From Alphaproteobacteria bacterium HT1-32 (GTDB taxonomy: Bacteria > Pseudomonadota > Alphaproteobacteria > Rhodospirillales > HT1-32): a stretch of 64,000 nt of DNA. Both the position numbers and the translations under genes were made by a program. Below the pieces are notes generated by a model. That model searched no databases. It was given only the letters and a program-made list of their open reading frames with translations, and was not told the DNA's origin. Positions 27,961 through 37,317 of this stretch are shown piece after piece. The DNA lies in contig WJPL01000001.1 in the NCBI GenBank assembly GCA_009649675.1, positions 1,260,469-1,324,468 on the forward strand. The letters are read 5' to 3'. Positions within the stretch are counted from its first letter, which is position 1, and the number at the start of each line of letters is the position of its first letter.

Positions 27961-28807
27961 AGCCCGCCTCCGTCAGCTTGTTCCAAGTGCCCGACCAGTC
28001 GGTCTGATCCAGCACATATTCCTGCATCCAGTTGGTGAAGCTTTCCCGTTCCCGGGCAATACCGTCCCACTTCTTGTAGAAAGCATTATCGCGCTTGTAG
28101 AAGCCATGCGCGAAGGAGGGGTGTGCGCCGTAAGGCACTTCGCAGACCGCATCAACAATGAAGCGGGGCAGGATCACATCATTCGGTCCGGCATCAAACT
28201 CGTCGACGATCTCCTCGACTGTCACGATGGCACGCTTTGCCGCCATGACCGCTTCCTTCTGAACACCGACAATACCGTGGAGATGCACATTGCCCCGCCG
28301 GTCGGCCCGCTGGGCGTGGATAATGGCCACATCCGGGCGGATCGACGGCACTGCCGCCAGCTTTTCGCCGGTGAACGGGCAGGTCACGCTTTTGATATTC
28401 GGGTTCACGTCCGGATAGCTGGTCCCGAGATAGCCCCGGAACACGGCCATCGGCAAACCGGCGGCACCTGCCTCGTAGGCATTGGCCAGCGCGGCGTGAC
28501 TATGTTCCTCAACCTCCAGCTTCAGCGGCCAGCCCTGTTCGACGGCATCGCGGAAACGGTGCAGCGAGCCGACGCCGGGATTACCACCCCAGGAAAACAC
28601 CATCTTGCGGGCGCAGCCCATACCAATGAGCTGATCATAGATCATGTCCGGCGTCATCCGGGTGATCGTCAGATCCCGGCGGCCCTGCCGGATAATCTCA
28701 TGCCCTGCCGCATGCGGAATCAGATGGGTAAAACCTTCCATCGAAACCGAATCTCCGTCCCGCACAAGGGACGACACGGCTTCGGCCAGTGTCATGATCT
28801 CAGCCAT
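27953..28807 (-). CDS. pcaI: CoA-transferase subunit A (3-oxoadipate CoA-transferase type)
   Basis: 284 residues. The start LAEAVSSLVRDGDSVSMEGFTHLIPHAAGHEIIRQGRRDLTI is the family I alpha-subunit fold. FSWGGNPGVGSLHRFRDAVEQG and AIIHAQRADRRGNVHLHG are conserved CoA-transferase segments. First gene of the pcaI-pcaJ-pcaF unit, with AAGGAAA as ribosome site and a 17-bp inverted repeat just upstream. Ring-cleavage genes (pcaGH, pcaB, pcaC, pcaD) are absent from this window. Confidence 0.86.
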   Translation of the reverse strand: MAEIMTLAEAVSSLVRDGDSVSMEGFTHLIPHAAGHEIIRQGRRDLTITRMTPDMIYDQLIGMGCARKMVFSWGGNPGVGSLHRFRDAVEQGWPLKLEVEEHSHAALANAYEAGAAGLPMAVFRGYLGTSYPDVNPNIKSVTCPFTGEKLAAVPSIRPDVAIIHAQRADRRGNVHLHGIVGVQKEAVMAAKRAIVTVEEIVDEFDAGPNDVILPRFIVDAVCEVPYGAHPSFAHGFYKRDNAFYKKWDGIARERESFTNWMQEYVLDQTDWSGTWNKLTEAGYV

Positions 28808-28823
28808 GAAGCGTTTCCTTTTT

Positions 28824-28840
28824 TGTTCGTATATTGAACA
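28824..28840. promoter_or_regulatory. Candidate PcaR operator
   Basis: TGTTC-(7)-GAACA is an interrupted palindrome in the 128-base divergent gap between pcaI and the IclR-type regulator, 17 bases before the pcaI start. IclR-family proteins bind short palindromes of this size. The region around it is AT-rich (TTTGTATTGTATAAAAAATT follows), as expected for a promoter. Confidence 0.5.
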
Positions 28841-28935
28841 TTTGTATTGTATAAAAAATTATCACCCGGCCTTCCGTGGGTCAACCCTGACAATCAACCC
28901 GCCGGAATGGAAAGAAAACGGGCAGGAGACAGGCA

Positions 28936-29706
28936 ATGGATGAGCAGATCAAACCGACCGACTATGTGCAGTCGCTGGAACGTGGCCTCGCCGTCATCAA
29001 GTCTTTCGGCACCGGCCGGCCAGAAAAAACCCTGACAGAGGTCGCCGCCCTCACCGGGCTGACCCGTGCCGGTGCCCGGCGCCTGCTGCTGACCCTGCAA
29101 CATCTGGGGCATGTCCGGTCAGACGGAAAATACTATCGCCTCGGCCCCCGCGTTCTTGATCTGGGTTTTGCCTATCTGTCGGCACAACCCTGGTGGCAAA
29201 GCGCCGAGCCTTTCATGGAAGAGGTTGTGGCCGCTCTGGGGGAGAGCTGTTCTGCGGCGGTGCTGGATGGTGACGATATTGTTTATGTTCTGCGCATCCC
29301 GGCATCGCGCATCATGACCATCAACCTGTCCATCGGTGCCCGCCTGCCCGCCTATGCAACATCGCTGGGTCGTGTCCTGCTGGCGGCAGAGGATGAAAGC
29401 CGGGCGCGGCAGTTGCTGGAGAGCGCCGACCGCCGGGCACTGACCGTCCATACGGTCACCGAGACAGATCGTCTCATGGACATTCTGGATCAGGTGCGCC
29501 GTCAGGGATACTGCATCGTCGATCAGGAACTGGAAATCGGCCTGCGGTCGGTCTCGGTCCCCCTGCAGGCCCGGACCGGACAGGTCATTGCCGCCCTGAA
29601 TGTCAGCCTGCATGCAACCCGCGCTGATGCGGAAGAAATTGCCACAGGCTTTGTCCCGGTCCTGCAGCAGGCCGCGGCCCAGATTTCCCGCAACATGACC
29701 CGCTAG
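28936..29706 (+). CDS. pcaR: IclR-family regulator, PcaR/PcaU type
   Basis: 256 residues. The N-terminal winged helix (about 10-75) starts YVQSLERGLAVIKSFG and contains LTRAGARRLLLTLQHLGHV, a signature of the PcaR/PcaU/PobR branch rather than general IclR. The C-terminal effector domain (about 85-250) ends in ALNVSLHATRADAEEI. In the known branch it senses beta-ketoadipate or protocatechuate and activates pca genes. Divergent orientation to pcaI, with a palindrome between them, supports this target. ATG preceded by GGAGACAGG. Confidence 0.92.
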   Translation: MDEQIKPTDYVQSLERGLAVIKSFGTGRPEKTLTEVAALTGLTRAGARRLLLTLQHLGHVRSDGKYYRLGPRVLDLGFAYLSAQPWWQSAEPFMEEVVAALGESCSAAVLDGDDIVYVLRIPASRIMTINLSIGARLPAYATSLGRVLLAAEDESRARQLLESADRRALTVHTVTETDRLMDILDQVRRQGYCIVDQELEIGLRSVSVPLQARTGQVIAALNVSLHATRADAEEIATGFVPVLQQAAAQISRNMTR

Positions 29707-30872
29707 ACGCGGGCCGGGCGAATATTCATGACAACGGCGAAGAAGCTCAGTCCTGCCGCCAGCAGACAGACATCCGTCAGGCTGAATCCCCGTTCCAGCA
29801 TCAGCCCGGTAACCGCCGGGGCCAGTGCCACACCGACGAACTGAACCGACGCATGAATGGAAATCGCCAGCGCCCGGGCATCGGGTGCGGCATTGCCAAC
29901 CGTCAGCAGAAGGGCCGGGATGGCGACCGCTATACCAAAGGTGAAAACCGCACCGGCAATGTAAACCCCGGTTACAGCATCAGCGACAATGGGGCCGAGA
30001 AAAGCCAGTCCCATCAGGACAAATCCCAGCAGCACCATCCGCATGACACCGAACCGGCGGATCATCAGTCCGGCAAAGGCCGTTGCCAGCAATCCCGGTA
30101 ACCCGACATAGCGGACGTAAACTGGATCAGCCATCAGCCGTCCCGCCGCGGATTCAATCTCAACTGCCGCGAAAAACATCACGAACGGTACCAGTGACAG
30201 GGCAGAGCCGATATAAACCCGCAACAGCCGCCGGTACGGAATCGTCTGGAGATCTGCCCCGGACGCCACAATCCGGCCGGCAACACCACCGGGTAGCCAG
30301 ATCGCCACGACAAGCGCCGCCAGCATGAAGAACAGCGCAGGCACCATTGCCGCCCAGCGCAGCGGTTCACCAAATCCGCCAACCGCTGCCAGCATCTGAC
30401 CGACAATACCGGACACCAGCAACGAGCAGGTAAAGACAGCGGTTCCCGTCATCCGCATCGGTTCTGGCAGGCGTTCCTGCAACCAGGCAATCGTCGAGGG
30501 GGGAAAGCCGGCGGTAAAGAAACCCTGCGCTGCCCGCAACCACAGGATCATCTCGAAACCTTCAGCAAACGCGACCCCGGCGGAAGACAGCCCGGCCCCG
30601 ACCAGCCCGGTTACCATGCAAACCCTGCGCCCGAACCGGTCGGACAGACGGCCAAAGACCAGAAAGCCGGCCGCGAGGGCAAAGCCGAAGGATGAAATCA
30701 CCCAGGCCGCTTTTTCAGGGCCGACAGAATAATGCGCGGATATTTCCGGGATCAGGGCAATCGGCCCATAGAGCTGAGCCATGATGCAGACGGCAACCAG
30801 CGACAGTCCGGCCAGCACCAGTCCCGGATGTGTCAGCCCCTGCGGTGGCGTCTTTTGTTTCACCTCAGACAT
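29703..30872 (-). CDS. MFS transporter
   Basis: 389 residues with about twelve membrane segments. The loop between TM2 and TM3 has GRLSDRFGRRVCMV, the major-facilitator signature. The N-terminal cytosolic tail is short (MSEVKQKTPPQGLTHPG). It overlaps the pcaR stop by four bases tail to tail. Its position next to the pca genes could point to uptake of an aromatic acid, but it lacks the length of AAHS-type carriers, so a drug or metabolite exporter is equally likely. Confidence 0.85.
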   Translation of the reverse strand: MSEVKQKTPPQGLTHPGLVLAGLSLVAVCIMAQLYGPIALIPEISAHYSVGPEKAAWVISSFGFALAAGFLVFGRLSDRFGRRVCMVTGLVGAGLSSAGVAFAEGFEMILWLRAAQGFFTAGFPPSTIAWLQERLPEPMRMTGTAVFTCSLLVSGIVGQMLAAVGGFGEPLRWAAMVPALFFMLAALVVAIWLPGGVAGRIVASGADLQTIPYRRLLRVYIGSALSLVPFVMFFAAVEIESAAGRLMADPVYVRYVGLPGLLATAFAGLMIRRFGVMRMVLLGFVLMGLAFLGPIVADAVTGVYIAGAVFTFGIAVAIPALLLTVGNAAPDARALAISIHASVQFVGVALAPAVTGLMLERGFSLTDVCLLAAGLSFFAVVMNIRPARV

Positions 30873-31065
30873 TGCAGCGAAAGCAACCCTTCAGGGCCGT
30901 TCGTCTGCTGAGGCCGGATATGGTCCGGTAACGGACGGTCATTCGCTGCTCCATCTTTCGGTTTCGCATATCAACAGACTTGTTATCCAGCCCGAAACCT
31001 GTTTCGACGCGGCAGAGAAAACACTGTAACCTCCGCCCGAACAACAGCAATTGAGAGAGTCGTCG

Positions 31066-31458
31066 ATGTCTGGTCCGAAAATTACCCGCAGTGACATTCT
31101 GCAAGCCAGCAAGGGCATGTTGCAGATGCAGCTTTATGCCGTCTTCACCCGGCCAACCAACGGGCTGGGACCGGTAATGGAACATATTGAAGAGCATCTG
31201 GCCTTTCAGTGCGACCTCGAACGCAAGGGAATCATGTTCGGTGCCGGTCCTTTCTGGGCCGATAACGAAGAAGACTGGCATGGCGAAGGCATGGTCATCA
31301 TCCGCGCCGCCTCGCTGGCAGATGCCCGTGCCATCGCTGAATCCGACCCGATGCACAGCAGCGGTGCCCGCAGCTTCACCGTAAGGCCCTGGCTGCTCAA
31401 TGAAGGCGGCCTGACGGTCCGCGTGACCTATTCCGACGGTGCCCGGCAGATCGACTGA
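31066..31458 (+). CDS. YciI-like protein
   Basis: 130 residues of the small YciI/YCII ferredoxin-like fold: LQMQLYAVFTRPT near the start, HIEEHLAFQCDLERKGIMFGAGPFW, and a late DARAIAESDPMHSSGARSFTVRPW that includes the usual Asp and His. The fold resembles muconolactone isomerases, and a catalytic role is suspected but not shown. GAGAG lies ten bases before the ATG at 31066. It is the first gene of a tight unit with a TRAP transporter, ten bases upstream of it, suggesting it works on the imported substrate. Confidence 0.85.
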   Translation: MSGPKITRSDILQASKGMLQMQLYAVFTRPTNGLGPVMEHIEEHLAFQCDLERKGIMFGAGPFWADNEEDWHGEGMVIIRAASLADARAIAESDPMHSSGARSFTVRPWLLNEGGLTVRVTYSDGARQID

Positions 31459-31468
31459 GGGTCCGTTC

Positions 31469-33283
31469 ATGGCTTCCGTCCTGAACATCCTGTACCGGAC
31501 CATCGGCGGTCTGGCGGCCCTGTTGCTGGCGGGTCTGATCGGCAGTCTGCTGGCCGGCATTCTGTCCCGCTATCTGGCTGACCTGTCGCTCGTCGGTGCG
31601 GGTACCGCCGCACAGTGGCTGTTTGCAGCGATGATCGCGACAGCCCTGCCCCTCAGCCGGCTGGCGAAAGGACATCTGGCGGTCAGCCTGTATCAGCCGG
31701 AAAACAACGGGCCACTGGCCATCATCAGTTCGGAAGCGGTAACCCTGTTTGCCCTGCTGACCCTGATCACCGGGGCAGGCACCCTGATCACCGCCATTGG
31801 TGGTATCGATCCGTCTCTCAACCTGCCGGTCTGGGTCCGCTTTGCCCTGATCCCGGTGATGGCCGCCATCGCCCTGCCTCTCGGTCTGATGCAGGATCTG
31901 GTTGCCAACCGCAAACTCTGGCCCCGGCTGACCGGCATTGTCGCCGGCCTTCTGCTCTGGCTGGCCGGTGGTGACCTGCCAGGCATCACCTCACTCACAC
32001 CGCTGACGGCACTCGGGACAGGGTTTATTCTTGCTCTGGCAACCGGTGCGCCTGTCGCCATTGCCATGCTGTTTGCCGTCATGCTGGCTCATCTCGCCGG
32101 CGGCCTGATGCCGCCACCAGCCACCACCCAGACCATGATCAACGGAGCAACCCGGCATCTCTTGCTGGCCGCACCCCTGTTCATTACCGCCGGTGCCCTG
32201 ATGAATGCGGGCAGCCTGACCGACCGCCTGATTGCACTGGCCACCTCACTGGTCGGTCATCTGCGGGGCGGACTGGCGCAGGTCACGGTGCTGACCTCAA
32301 CCCTGTTCGCGGGCATTTCCGGTTCCAGCTATGCCGAGGCGGCGATCAGCGCCAAGCTGCTGGCACCGCAAATGCGCAAACAGGGATATCCCGCCGCCGA
32401 CGCAGGCGCGATTACCGCGGCAGCATCCGTCCTGCCAAACATCATCCCGCCGTCGGTCGCCCTGCTGATTCTGGCCGGAGTCGCCAATCTGTCGGTCGGG
32501 GCACTCTGGATTGCGGGAATTCTGCCCGGACTGGTCCTTACTGCCTTGCTGATGATAACCGTCAACATACTGGCGCGGCGACGCGGCTATCCATGCGGTG
32601 ACATCCGTCCGCCCCTGCCCGAGATAGCCCGGCGGACCGGTCGAGCCATACCGGTTTTACTACTCGCCGTTCTGATTGTCGGCGGTATTCGTTTTGGTGT
32701 CGTCACCCCGACCGAGGCCGGTGTCATCGCTATTCTTTATGCGCTTTTCCTGGGGGTCTGCATTTATCGCAGCTATCGCCCGGCCGCGCTGGGGGAGATC
32801 TTTCGCGAAGCCGGTATTCAGTCTGCCCAGATCGGGCTGCTGATCGGGGCCGCCTCTCCCTTCGCTTTTGTCATGGTCACGGAGCAGGCACCTCAGGCCC
32901 TCAGTTCTGCCGCCTTCAGCCTGACTGAAAACCCCCTGCTGCTGCTGATACTGGCAAATCTGATATTGCTGGTTTTCGGCATGATACTGGATATCGGTGC
33001 AGCAATCCTGATTCTGACCCCGATTCTGATGCCGATTGCCATTACAGCCGGCATCGACCCGGTCCATTTCGGTGTCGTGATTGTCGTCAACCTGATGATT
33101 GGTGGCCTGACACCGCCCGTCGGCCTTCTGGTTTTCATCACATCAAGTCTGACCGAAACTCCGGTCCGGCAACTGTTCCGCGCGGTACTTCCCTATATTG
33201 TCGCCCTGCTGGCGGGCCTGCTGGTCATCCTGCTGGTCCCCGCACTTTCAACGTCACCCGGCTGGATTTTGGGGACAGGTTAA
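31469..33283 (+). CDS. TRAP transporter fused DctQ-DctM permease
   Basis: 604 residues. The N-terminal four-helix DctQ module (about 1-155) is fused to a twelve-helix DctM module with GISGSSYAEAAISAKLLAPQM, NIIPPSVALLILAG and MIGGLTPPVGLLVFITSSL. This is the classical DctP-dependent type, not TAXI. The ATG at 31469 is favoured over the upstream in-frame ATG at 31439, which would overlap the YciI gene. The receptor gene follows after 45 bases. Sodium-driven uptake of an organic acid is expected; the substrate is not visible. Confidence 0.92.
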   Translation: MASVLNILYRTIGGLAALLLAGLIGSLLAGILSRYLADLSLVGAGTAAQWLFAAMIATALPLSRLAKGHLAVSLYQPENNGPLAIISSEAVTLFALLTLITGAGTLITAIGGIDPSLNLPVWVRFALIPVMAAIALPLGLMQDLVANRKLWPRLTGIVAGLLLWLAGGDLPGITSLTPLTALGTGFILALATGAPVAIAMLFAVMLAHLAGGLMPPPATTQTMINGATRHLLLAAPLFITAGALMNAGSLTDRLIALATSLVGHLRGGLAQVTVLTSTLFAGISGSSYAEAAISAKLLAPQMRKQGYPAADAGAITAAASVLPNIIPPSVALLILAGVANLSVGALWIAGILPGLVLTALLMITVNILARRRGYPCGDIRPPLPEIARRTGRAIPVLLLAVLIVGGIRFGVVTPTEAGVIAILYALFLGVCIYRSYRPAALGEIFREAGIQSAQIGLLIGAASPFAFVMVTEQAPQALSSAAFSLTENPLLLLILANLILLVFGMILDIGAAILILTPILMPIAITAGIDPVHFGVVIVVNLMIGGLTPPVGLLVFITSSLTETPVRQLFRAVLPYIVALLAGLLVILLVPALSTSPGWILGTG

Positions 33284-33328
33284 GCCAGTCTCCGGGCCGG
33301 AGACGAATTCGACCGGAAGGAATTCATC

Positions 33329-34312
33329 ATGACTGTTTTCAATCCACTGAAACTGTTCACACTTGCCATGATGGCTCTGGCCCTGCCTTTGCAGGGGGCA
33401 ACAGCCGCTGGCAAGCCACTCACCATCTCCGTGATCTACGGCCCGGACAAACCACAGGCAAAGCTGTGGTTTCATTTCCGTGACGAGGTCGAGCAGGCCC
33501 TGCCCGGTGCCTTCGATTTCCGCATCGTCACCGGCGGCGCACTTGGCGGTGAAAAGGAAACTGCCGAAGGGGTGCGCATCGGCTCCGTCAATGCCGCTGA
33601 GTCAACCCTTGCCAACCTGACCACCTGGGTGCCGGAAGGTGCCCTGTTCGACATGCCCTTCATGTTTCGTAACAGCGGGCATATCGACCGCGTGATGGCC
33701 GGGCCGATCGGTGACGAGTTCCGCGAAAAGTATGCCGCTGAAGGGTTTCACATCCTCGGCTATATCACCTACGGGGCCCGCAATATCATCTCGAAAGAGC
33801 CGATCCGCAAACCTGCTGATGTCCGGGGGCGCAAGATGCGCGTGCTGCAAAGCGCATTGCATGTCGACCTCTGGAAGTCACTGGGCGCCAACCCGACCGC
33901 GGTCCCGATTACAGAAGCCTACAATGCGCTGTCCACCGGCGTTGTCGATTACATGGATATGACGAAATCCGGCTATGAGGCGCTGAAACTTTATGAAGTT
34001 GTTCCCAGCTTTACCGAAACCAGCCATATCTGGGCGCTGGGCGCGATCTATATGAGCAGTGACTACTGGCAGAACCTGACCGCCGAACAACAGGCCGTCT
34101 TCACCAGGGCAGGCAAATCAGCGGCGGCATTCTTCAACGAACTGGCCGCGAGAGAACAGAACATTTCGCTTTCGAAAACCGTTCAGCTGGGTGCCTCCGT
34201 CATCACGCCGGATATCCGCCTCTGGCAGCATGCAATGTCCCCCTTCTGGGAAAGCTATGCACCGAAAGTCGGCGGTCTGGAGCGTATTCTGCGTATTGTT
34301 GCGACCGAATAG
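33329..34312 (+). CDS. DctP-type TRAP transporter substrate-binding protein
   Basis: 327 residues. A signal peptide ends near GATAAG (about 1-28). The mature receptor has the family core DVRGRKMRVLQSALHVDLWKSLGANPTAVPITEAYNALSTGVVDYMD with the conserved Arg that binds the substrate carboxylate. GGAAGGAATT is a good ribosome site. Last gene of the yciI-dctQM-dctP unit and convergent with the DUF2336 gene. Confidence 0.94.
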   Translation: MTVFNPLKLFTLAMMALALPLQGATAAGKPLTISVIYGPDKPQAKLWFHFRDEVEQALPGAFDFRIVTGGALGGEKETAEGVRIGSVNAAESTLANLTTWVPEGALFDMPFMFRNSGHIDRVMAGPIGDEFREKYAAEGFHILGYITYGARNIISKEPIRKPADVRGRKMRVLQSALHVDLWKSLGANPTAVPITEAYNALSTGVVDYMDMTKSGYEALKLYEVVPSFTETSHIWALGAIYMSSDYWQNLTAEQQAVFTRAGKSAAAFFNELAAREQNISLSKTVQLGASVITPDIRLWQHAMSPFWESYAPKVGGLERILRIVATE

Positions 34313-34330
34313 GTTCCGTAACGCGGCCCG

Positions 34331-35617
34331 TCAGACGGAATCAAAGAAATCGAGCTGCCATTCCAGTTCGTCCTCGGTGTAAGCGTAATCGCCTTCCCTG
34401 GTCGCATGGACCACCATCGCCGGTGCAATCTTTGCAACCCTGTGCTGCACCCGCCCGGCCATCGCCGCAGACAAACCGGCTTTCCAGCAAAGAGCCACAA
34501 CAGGCTTCGAGATTCGCTGGGTGAAAGTTCTTTTGACCATATCGTGGCTGTAGCCGGTCATCAGGGTCAGGGCGGCAACGACCAGTCCGTTATCCCGGCT
34601 TTCAATCATCCGGCTGATTGCATCTTCGTTCGAGGATGATTTTGAAATCATTTCCCGGGCCTGAGCCATCCTGTCCTGGGGTGCGGCCTCCGGCATTGCC
34701 GATCGCGCCCGCTTTGGTTCAAGCAGGGGGTCCCCTTCATTAATGCGCTTATGGAGAGTTTCGGACAGTTTCCGGATTGTGCCGGGGTCGATATCCTCGC
34801 GGGCCGTCAGCAGTTCGATCATATCCTTGGCAACATAACGCGCCAGATTACGCATCGCCGCCGATGACAGCTTCGGCCGCCGGACCAGCGGGGCATGCCA
34901 GCGTTCCCGGTCAGCCGCCCGGTCAGCCAGGCGATCAAGGGTTTCTTCCCGGATCTGCGCCTTGCTGTTATCCAGCAGATCGGCAATCGCCATTTCATCA
35001 TCTGTTGCAATGATGGCATCGGAAACCCGTGCCCGAACTTCGGAACGCCGGGAAATTGCTGACAATGCACCTGATGACGGCGCGCTTGCGATAATTTCCA
35101 GCAGGTCCGCGTCGGTCAGAACCGGCGAGAACTGCAATACCGGAGAGGAAACCGTCAGTTCCTCATCCATCGCCAGACGCTGAATGATTTCCGGGGCAAC
35201 GGCGCCTTCCGCCTTCAGCACATCCGCCAGCATGGCCCGGACCTTCGTTGCCTGATCTTTTGCCAGCTGCTGCAATGTCTCAAAGGCCAGCGCCCGTGCC
35301 CGGTCAGTCTCTGCCGCACCAAGACCGGGAGCCAGCCTGGCAATTTTTTCGGCCAGCATCTGCCGGACCGTCTCGTCCGAATCTTCCGAAAGTAACTGGT
35401 CGGCCTGTGCCGGACAGGCCGTGTTCGCCGCCAGCGCACTCCGGACTTTTATGGATGTATCACGGGCAAGAAAATACAAAATTTCAGGGCGCGTGCTGCT
35501 GTCAGCGGCAATGCTGGCACGGGCCTGTTCGGAACCCGCCACCAAAGCCTTCTTTGCGGCTTCATACGTCATTTCTTTGGAGCTTCGCCCCCGTATCCTC
35601 TCGATGATTGCAACCAT
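34331..35617 (-). CDS. DUF2336 protein (HEAT-like helical repeats)
   Basis: 428 residues. The N-terminal half has leucine-rich helical repeats typical of DUF2336: RPEILYFLARDTSIKVRSALAANTACPAQADQLLSEDSDETVRQMLAEKIARL, then MDEELTVSSPVLQFSPVLTDADLLEII. The family is widespread in alphaproteobacteria, has HEAT-like structure and has no settled function; some members sit next to signalling or motility genes. Here the next gene upstream is a diguanylate cyclase, 23 bases away on the same strand, so a link to c-di-GMP signalling is plausible. The ATG at 35617 has a weak ribosome site; the Met 15 codons later is an alternative. Confidence 0.85.
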   Translation of the reverse strand: MVAIIERIRGRSSKEMTYEAAKKALVAGSEQARASIAADSSTRPEILYFLARDTSIKVRSALAANTACPAQADQLLSEDSDETVRQMLAEKIARLAPGLGAAETDRARALAFETLQQLAKDQATKVRAMLADVLKAEGAVAPEIIQRLAMDEELTVSSPVLQFSPVLTDADLLEIIASAPSSGALSAISRRSEVRARVSDAIIATDDEMAIADLLDNSKAQIREETLDRLADRAADRERWHAPLVRRPKLSSAAMRNLARYVAKDMIELLTAREDIDPGTIRKLSETLHKRINEGDPLLEPKRARSAMPEAAPQDRMAQAREMISKSSSNEDAISRMIESRDNGLVVAALTLMTGYSHDMVKRTFTQRISKPVVALCWKAGLSAAMAGRVQHRVAKIAPAMVVHATREGDYAYTEDELEWQLDFFDSV

Positions 35618-35640
35618 CTGGAAGAAACCCTGTCTGACTT

Positions 35641-37317
35641 CTATTCTTCGGAAACAGCATGGGACGGTCCGTTCGAGCCGTCGATATAGTAATTACCCTT
35701 ACCCGTCCGCTTTACCTCATACATCGCAGCATCTGCCCGGGCGATAAGCTGTTTCAGATTTTCGTTCCGGTCGGCGGTTGCCAGCGCAATGCCAAGTGAC
35801 AGGCCAAGCGGCTTGTCACGTTTCCCGGAGAAAACCTGCAACGCCTTGCCTGCCCGAAGCAGGGCGTCAGCACGGCTCTGCACACCCGGCAGATCAATAT
35901 TCTCAAGCCAGATGGCAAATTCATCGCCACCCAGCCGCCCGATCAGATCTGTCGGGCGTGTCCCGCCGATCAGCACATCCCGCAGCTTGATCAGGGCAGA
36001 ATCTCCGCGCTGATGGCCGTGGACATCATTGACCAGCTTGAAGTTATCCAGATCGACATAAACCAGAGCCGAACTTGTCGCACTTCGCGCAAGACGGTTA
36101 AACCGGCGTTCCAGCTCGTCAAAGAATGCCCGGCGGTTCAGCAGGCCAGTCAGACTGTCAGTGCGCGACAGGGTGATGATTCGTTCATGACTGGCGATCT
36201 GCTCCAGCGCGATACCCATCTGATTGGCAATATCGACAATCAGCAGCTTCTCATCATCGTCCCAGGGACGGGTTGCAACCGGGTCATCCGGATCAAACTT
36301 CCGCCGCCACAGACAAATCGCCCCGTTCTGACCCTGATTGTTGAACGTCACGACACCCAACGCCTGAACAGAGCCGACCTCGTCCTGAACCGTCAGCTTC
36401 TGATGACGCAACCTGTTGACGACGCTTTCCAGCGGAGAGTCGTCTCCCAGGGCACCATACTCGGCGACACAGGAAAAACTGCCGGCCTGATTGGTACGAT
36501 AAACCCGGCAGCCAATGGCACCAACCGACCGGGCCGTTGCCTGAGCGGCGGCAACCAGCATGTTCGATGGTTCAACCTCGTCGCGGATGGTCCGCACGAT
36601 ATGAGTCAGCAATTCCTCGCGCACCTGCGAATGGGTCAGTGCCGATTCCTGCTGGTGACGGACCGTGATGTCGCTGCAAACCCCGCGTACACCAGCCCAG
36701 TCCCCGGAGTCAGAGGTAACCGGCGTCGCCGCGATCCGGACAAGCCGTTCTTCACCATTCTGCGCCTTCAGCCAGACATCCACATCATCGACCTGCGACC
36801 GGGCTTCAAAAACCAGCGTGGCATCTTCATCGCTCCTGTTGCACAGAAACTCCGTGTAATGCCGGTCAATTATGTCCGCGGCCTCATACCCGAAGCCACC
36901 TTTCGGCGAAACAAAGATAAACTGGCCTGCGGCATTCGTTTCCCAGGCCATGTCGCTCGAAATCTCGACCAGATCACGATAACGCTGGCGGGAATCACTC
37001 AGGGCCTTCGACAGATTTCGTTCCAGTGTCGCTTCCTGAGCCAGCAGCAGGGCCCCGCGCGGCTCCTCAGTCGGCACAACCGTCAGGCTGTAAACGGCCC
37101 GGCGACCCTCGATAGGATCGAAGGAAATATCAAAGACACCGGTCTGACCCGTGGCCACCGCCGTGCGCAGAACGGACATCAGTTCCGGCGCCTCGGCATC
37201 GCTCAGCTGTTTCGCCAGATCTTCTGCTGCCTGATTGGCGCGCAGAATCGTCGCCTCGTCATTGATGACGATTGCCGGTCCCGGAAAATTGTCGATGAAG
37301 TCCGTGTTGACCTTCAT
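35641..37317 (-). CDS. Diguanylate cyclase with PAS, PAS and GAF sensors
   Basis: 558 residues, no membrane segment. Order: a short PAS domain (about 5-105), a second PAS with PAC (about 110-230, FVSPKGGFGYEAADIIDRHYTEFL), a GAF domain (about 240-385) and a GGDEF domain (about 395-550). The active site RLGGDEFAIWLENI is intact, and DVHGHQRGDSALIKL is typical of active enzymes. It should make cyclic di-GMP from two GTP in the cytosol in response to an unknown ligand. No EAL domain is present. An RxxD inhibitory site was not seen clearly upstream of GGDEF. Confidence 0.93.
   Translation of the reverse strand: MKVNTDFIDNFPGPAIVINDEATILRANQAAEDLAKQLSDAEAPELMSVLRTAVATGQTGVFDISFDPIEGRRAVYSLTVVPTEEPRGALLLAQEATLERNLSKALSDSRQRYRDLVEISSDMAWETNAAGQFIFVSPKGGFGYEAADIIDRHYTEFLCNRSDEDATLVFEARSQVDDVDVWLKAQNGEERLVRIAATPVTSDSGDWAGVRGVCSDITVRHQQESALTHSQVREELLTHIVRTIRDEVEPSNMLVAAAQATARSVGAIGCRVYRTNQAGSFSCVAEYGALGDDSPLESVVNRLRHQKLTVQDEVGSVQALGVVTFNNQGQNGAICLWRRKFDPDDPVATRPWDDDEKLLIVDIANQMGIALEQIASHERIITLSRTDSLTGLLNRRAFFDELERRFNRLARSATSSALVYVDLDNFKLVNDVHGHQRGDSALIKLRDVLIGGTRPTDLIGRLGGDEFAIWLENIDLPGVQSRADALLRAGKALQVFSGKRDKPLGLSLGIALATADRNENLKQLIARADAAMYEVKRTGKGNYYIDGSNGPSHAVSEE

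Noticed and set aside
31439-31468. Earlier ATG for the DctQM permease
   Set aside because: It would overlap the end of the YciI gene and adds a non-conserved tail; the ATG at 31469 sits properly after GAGGG.
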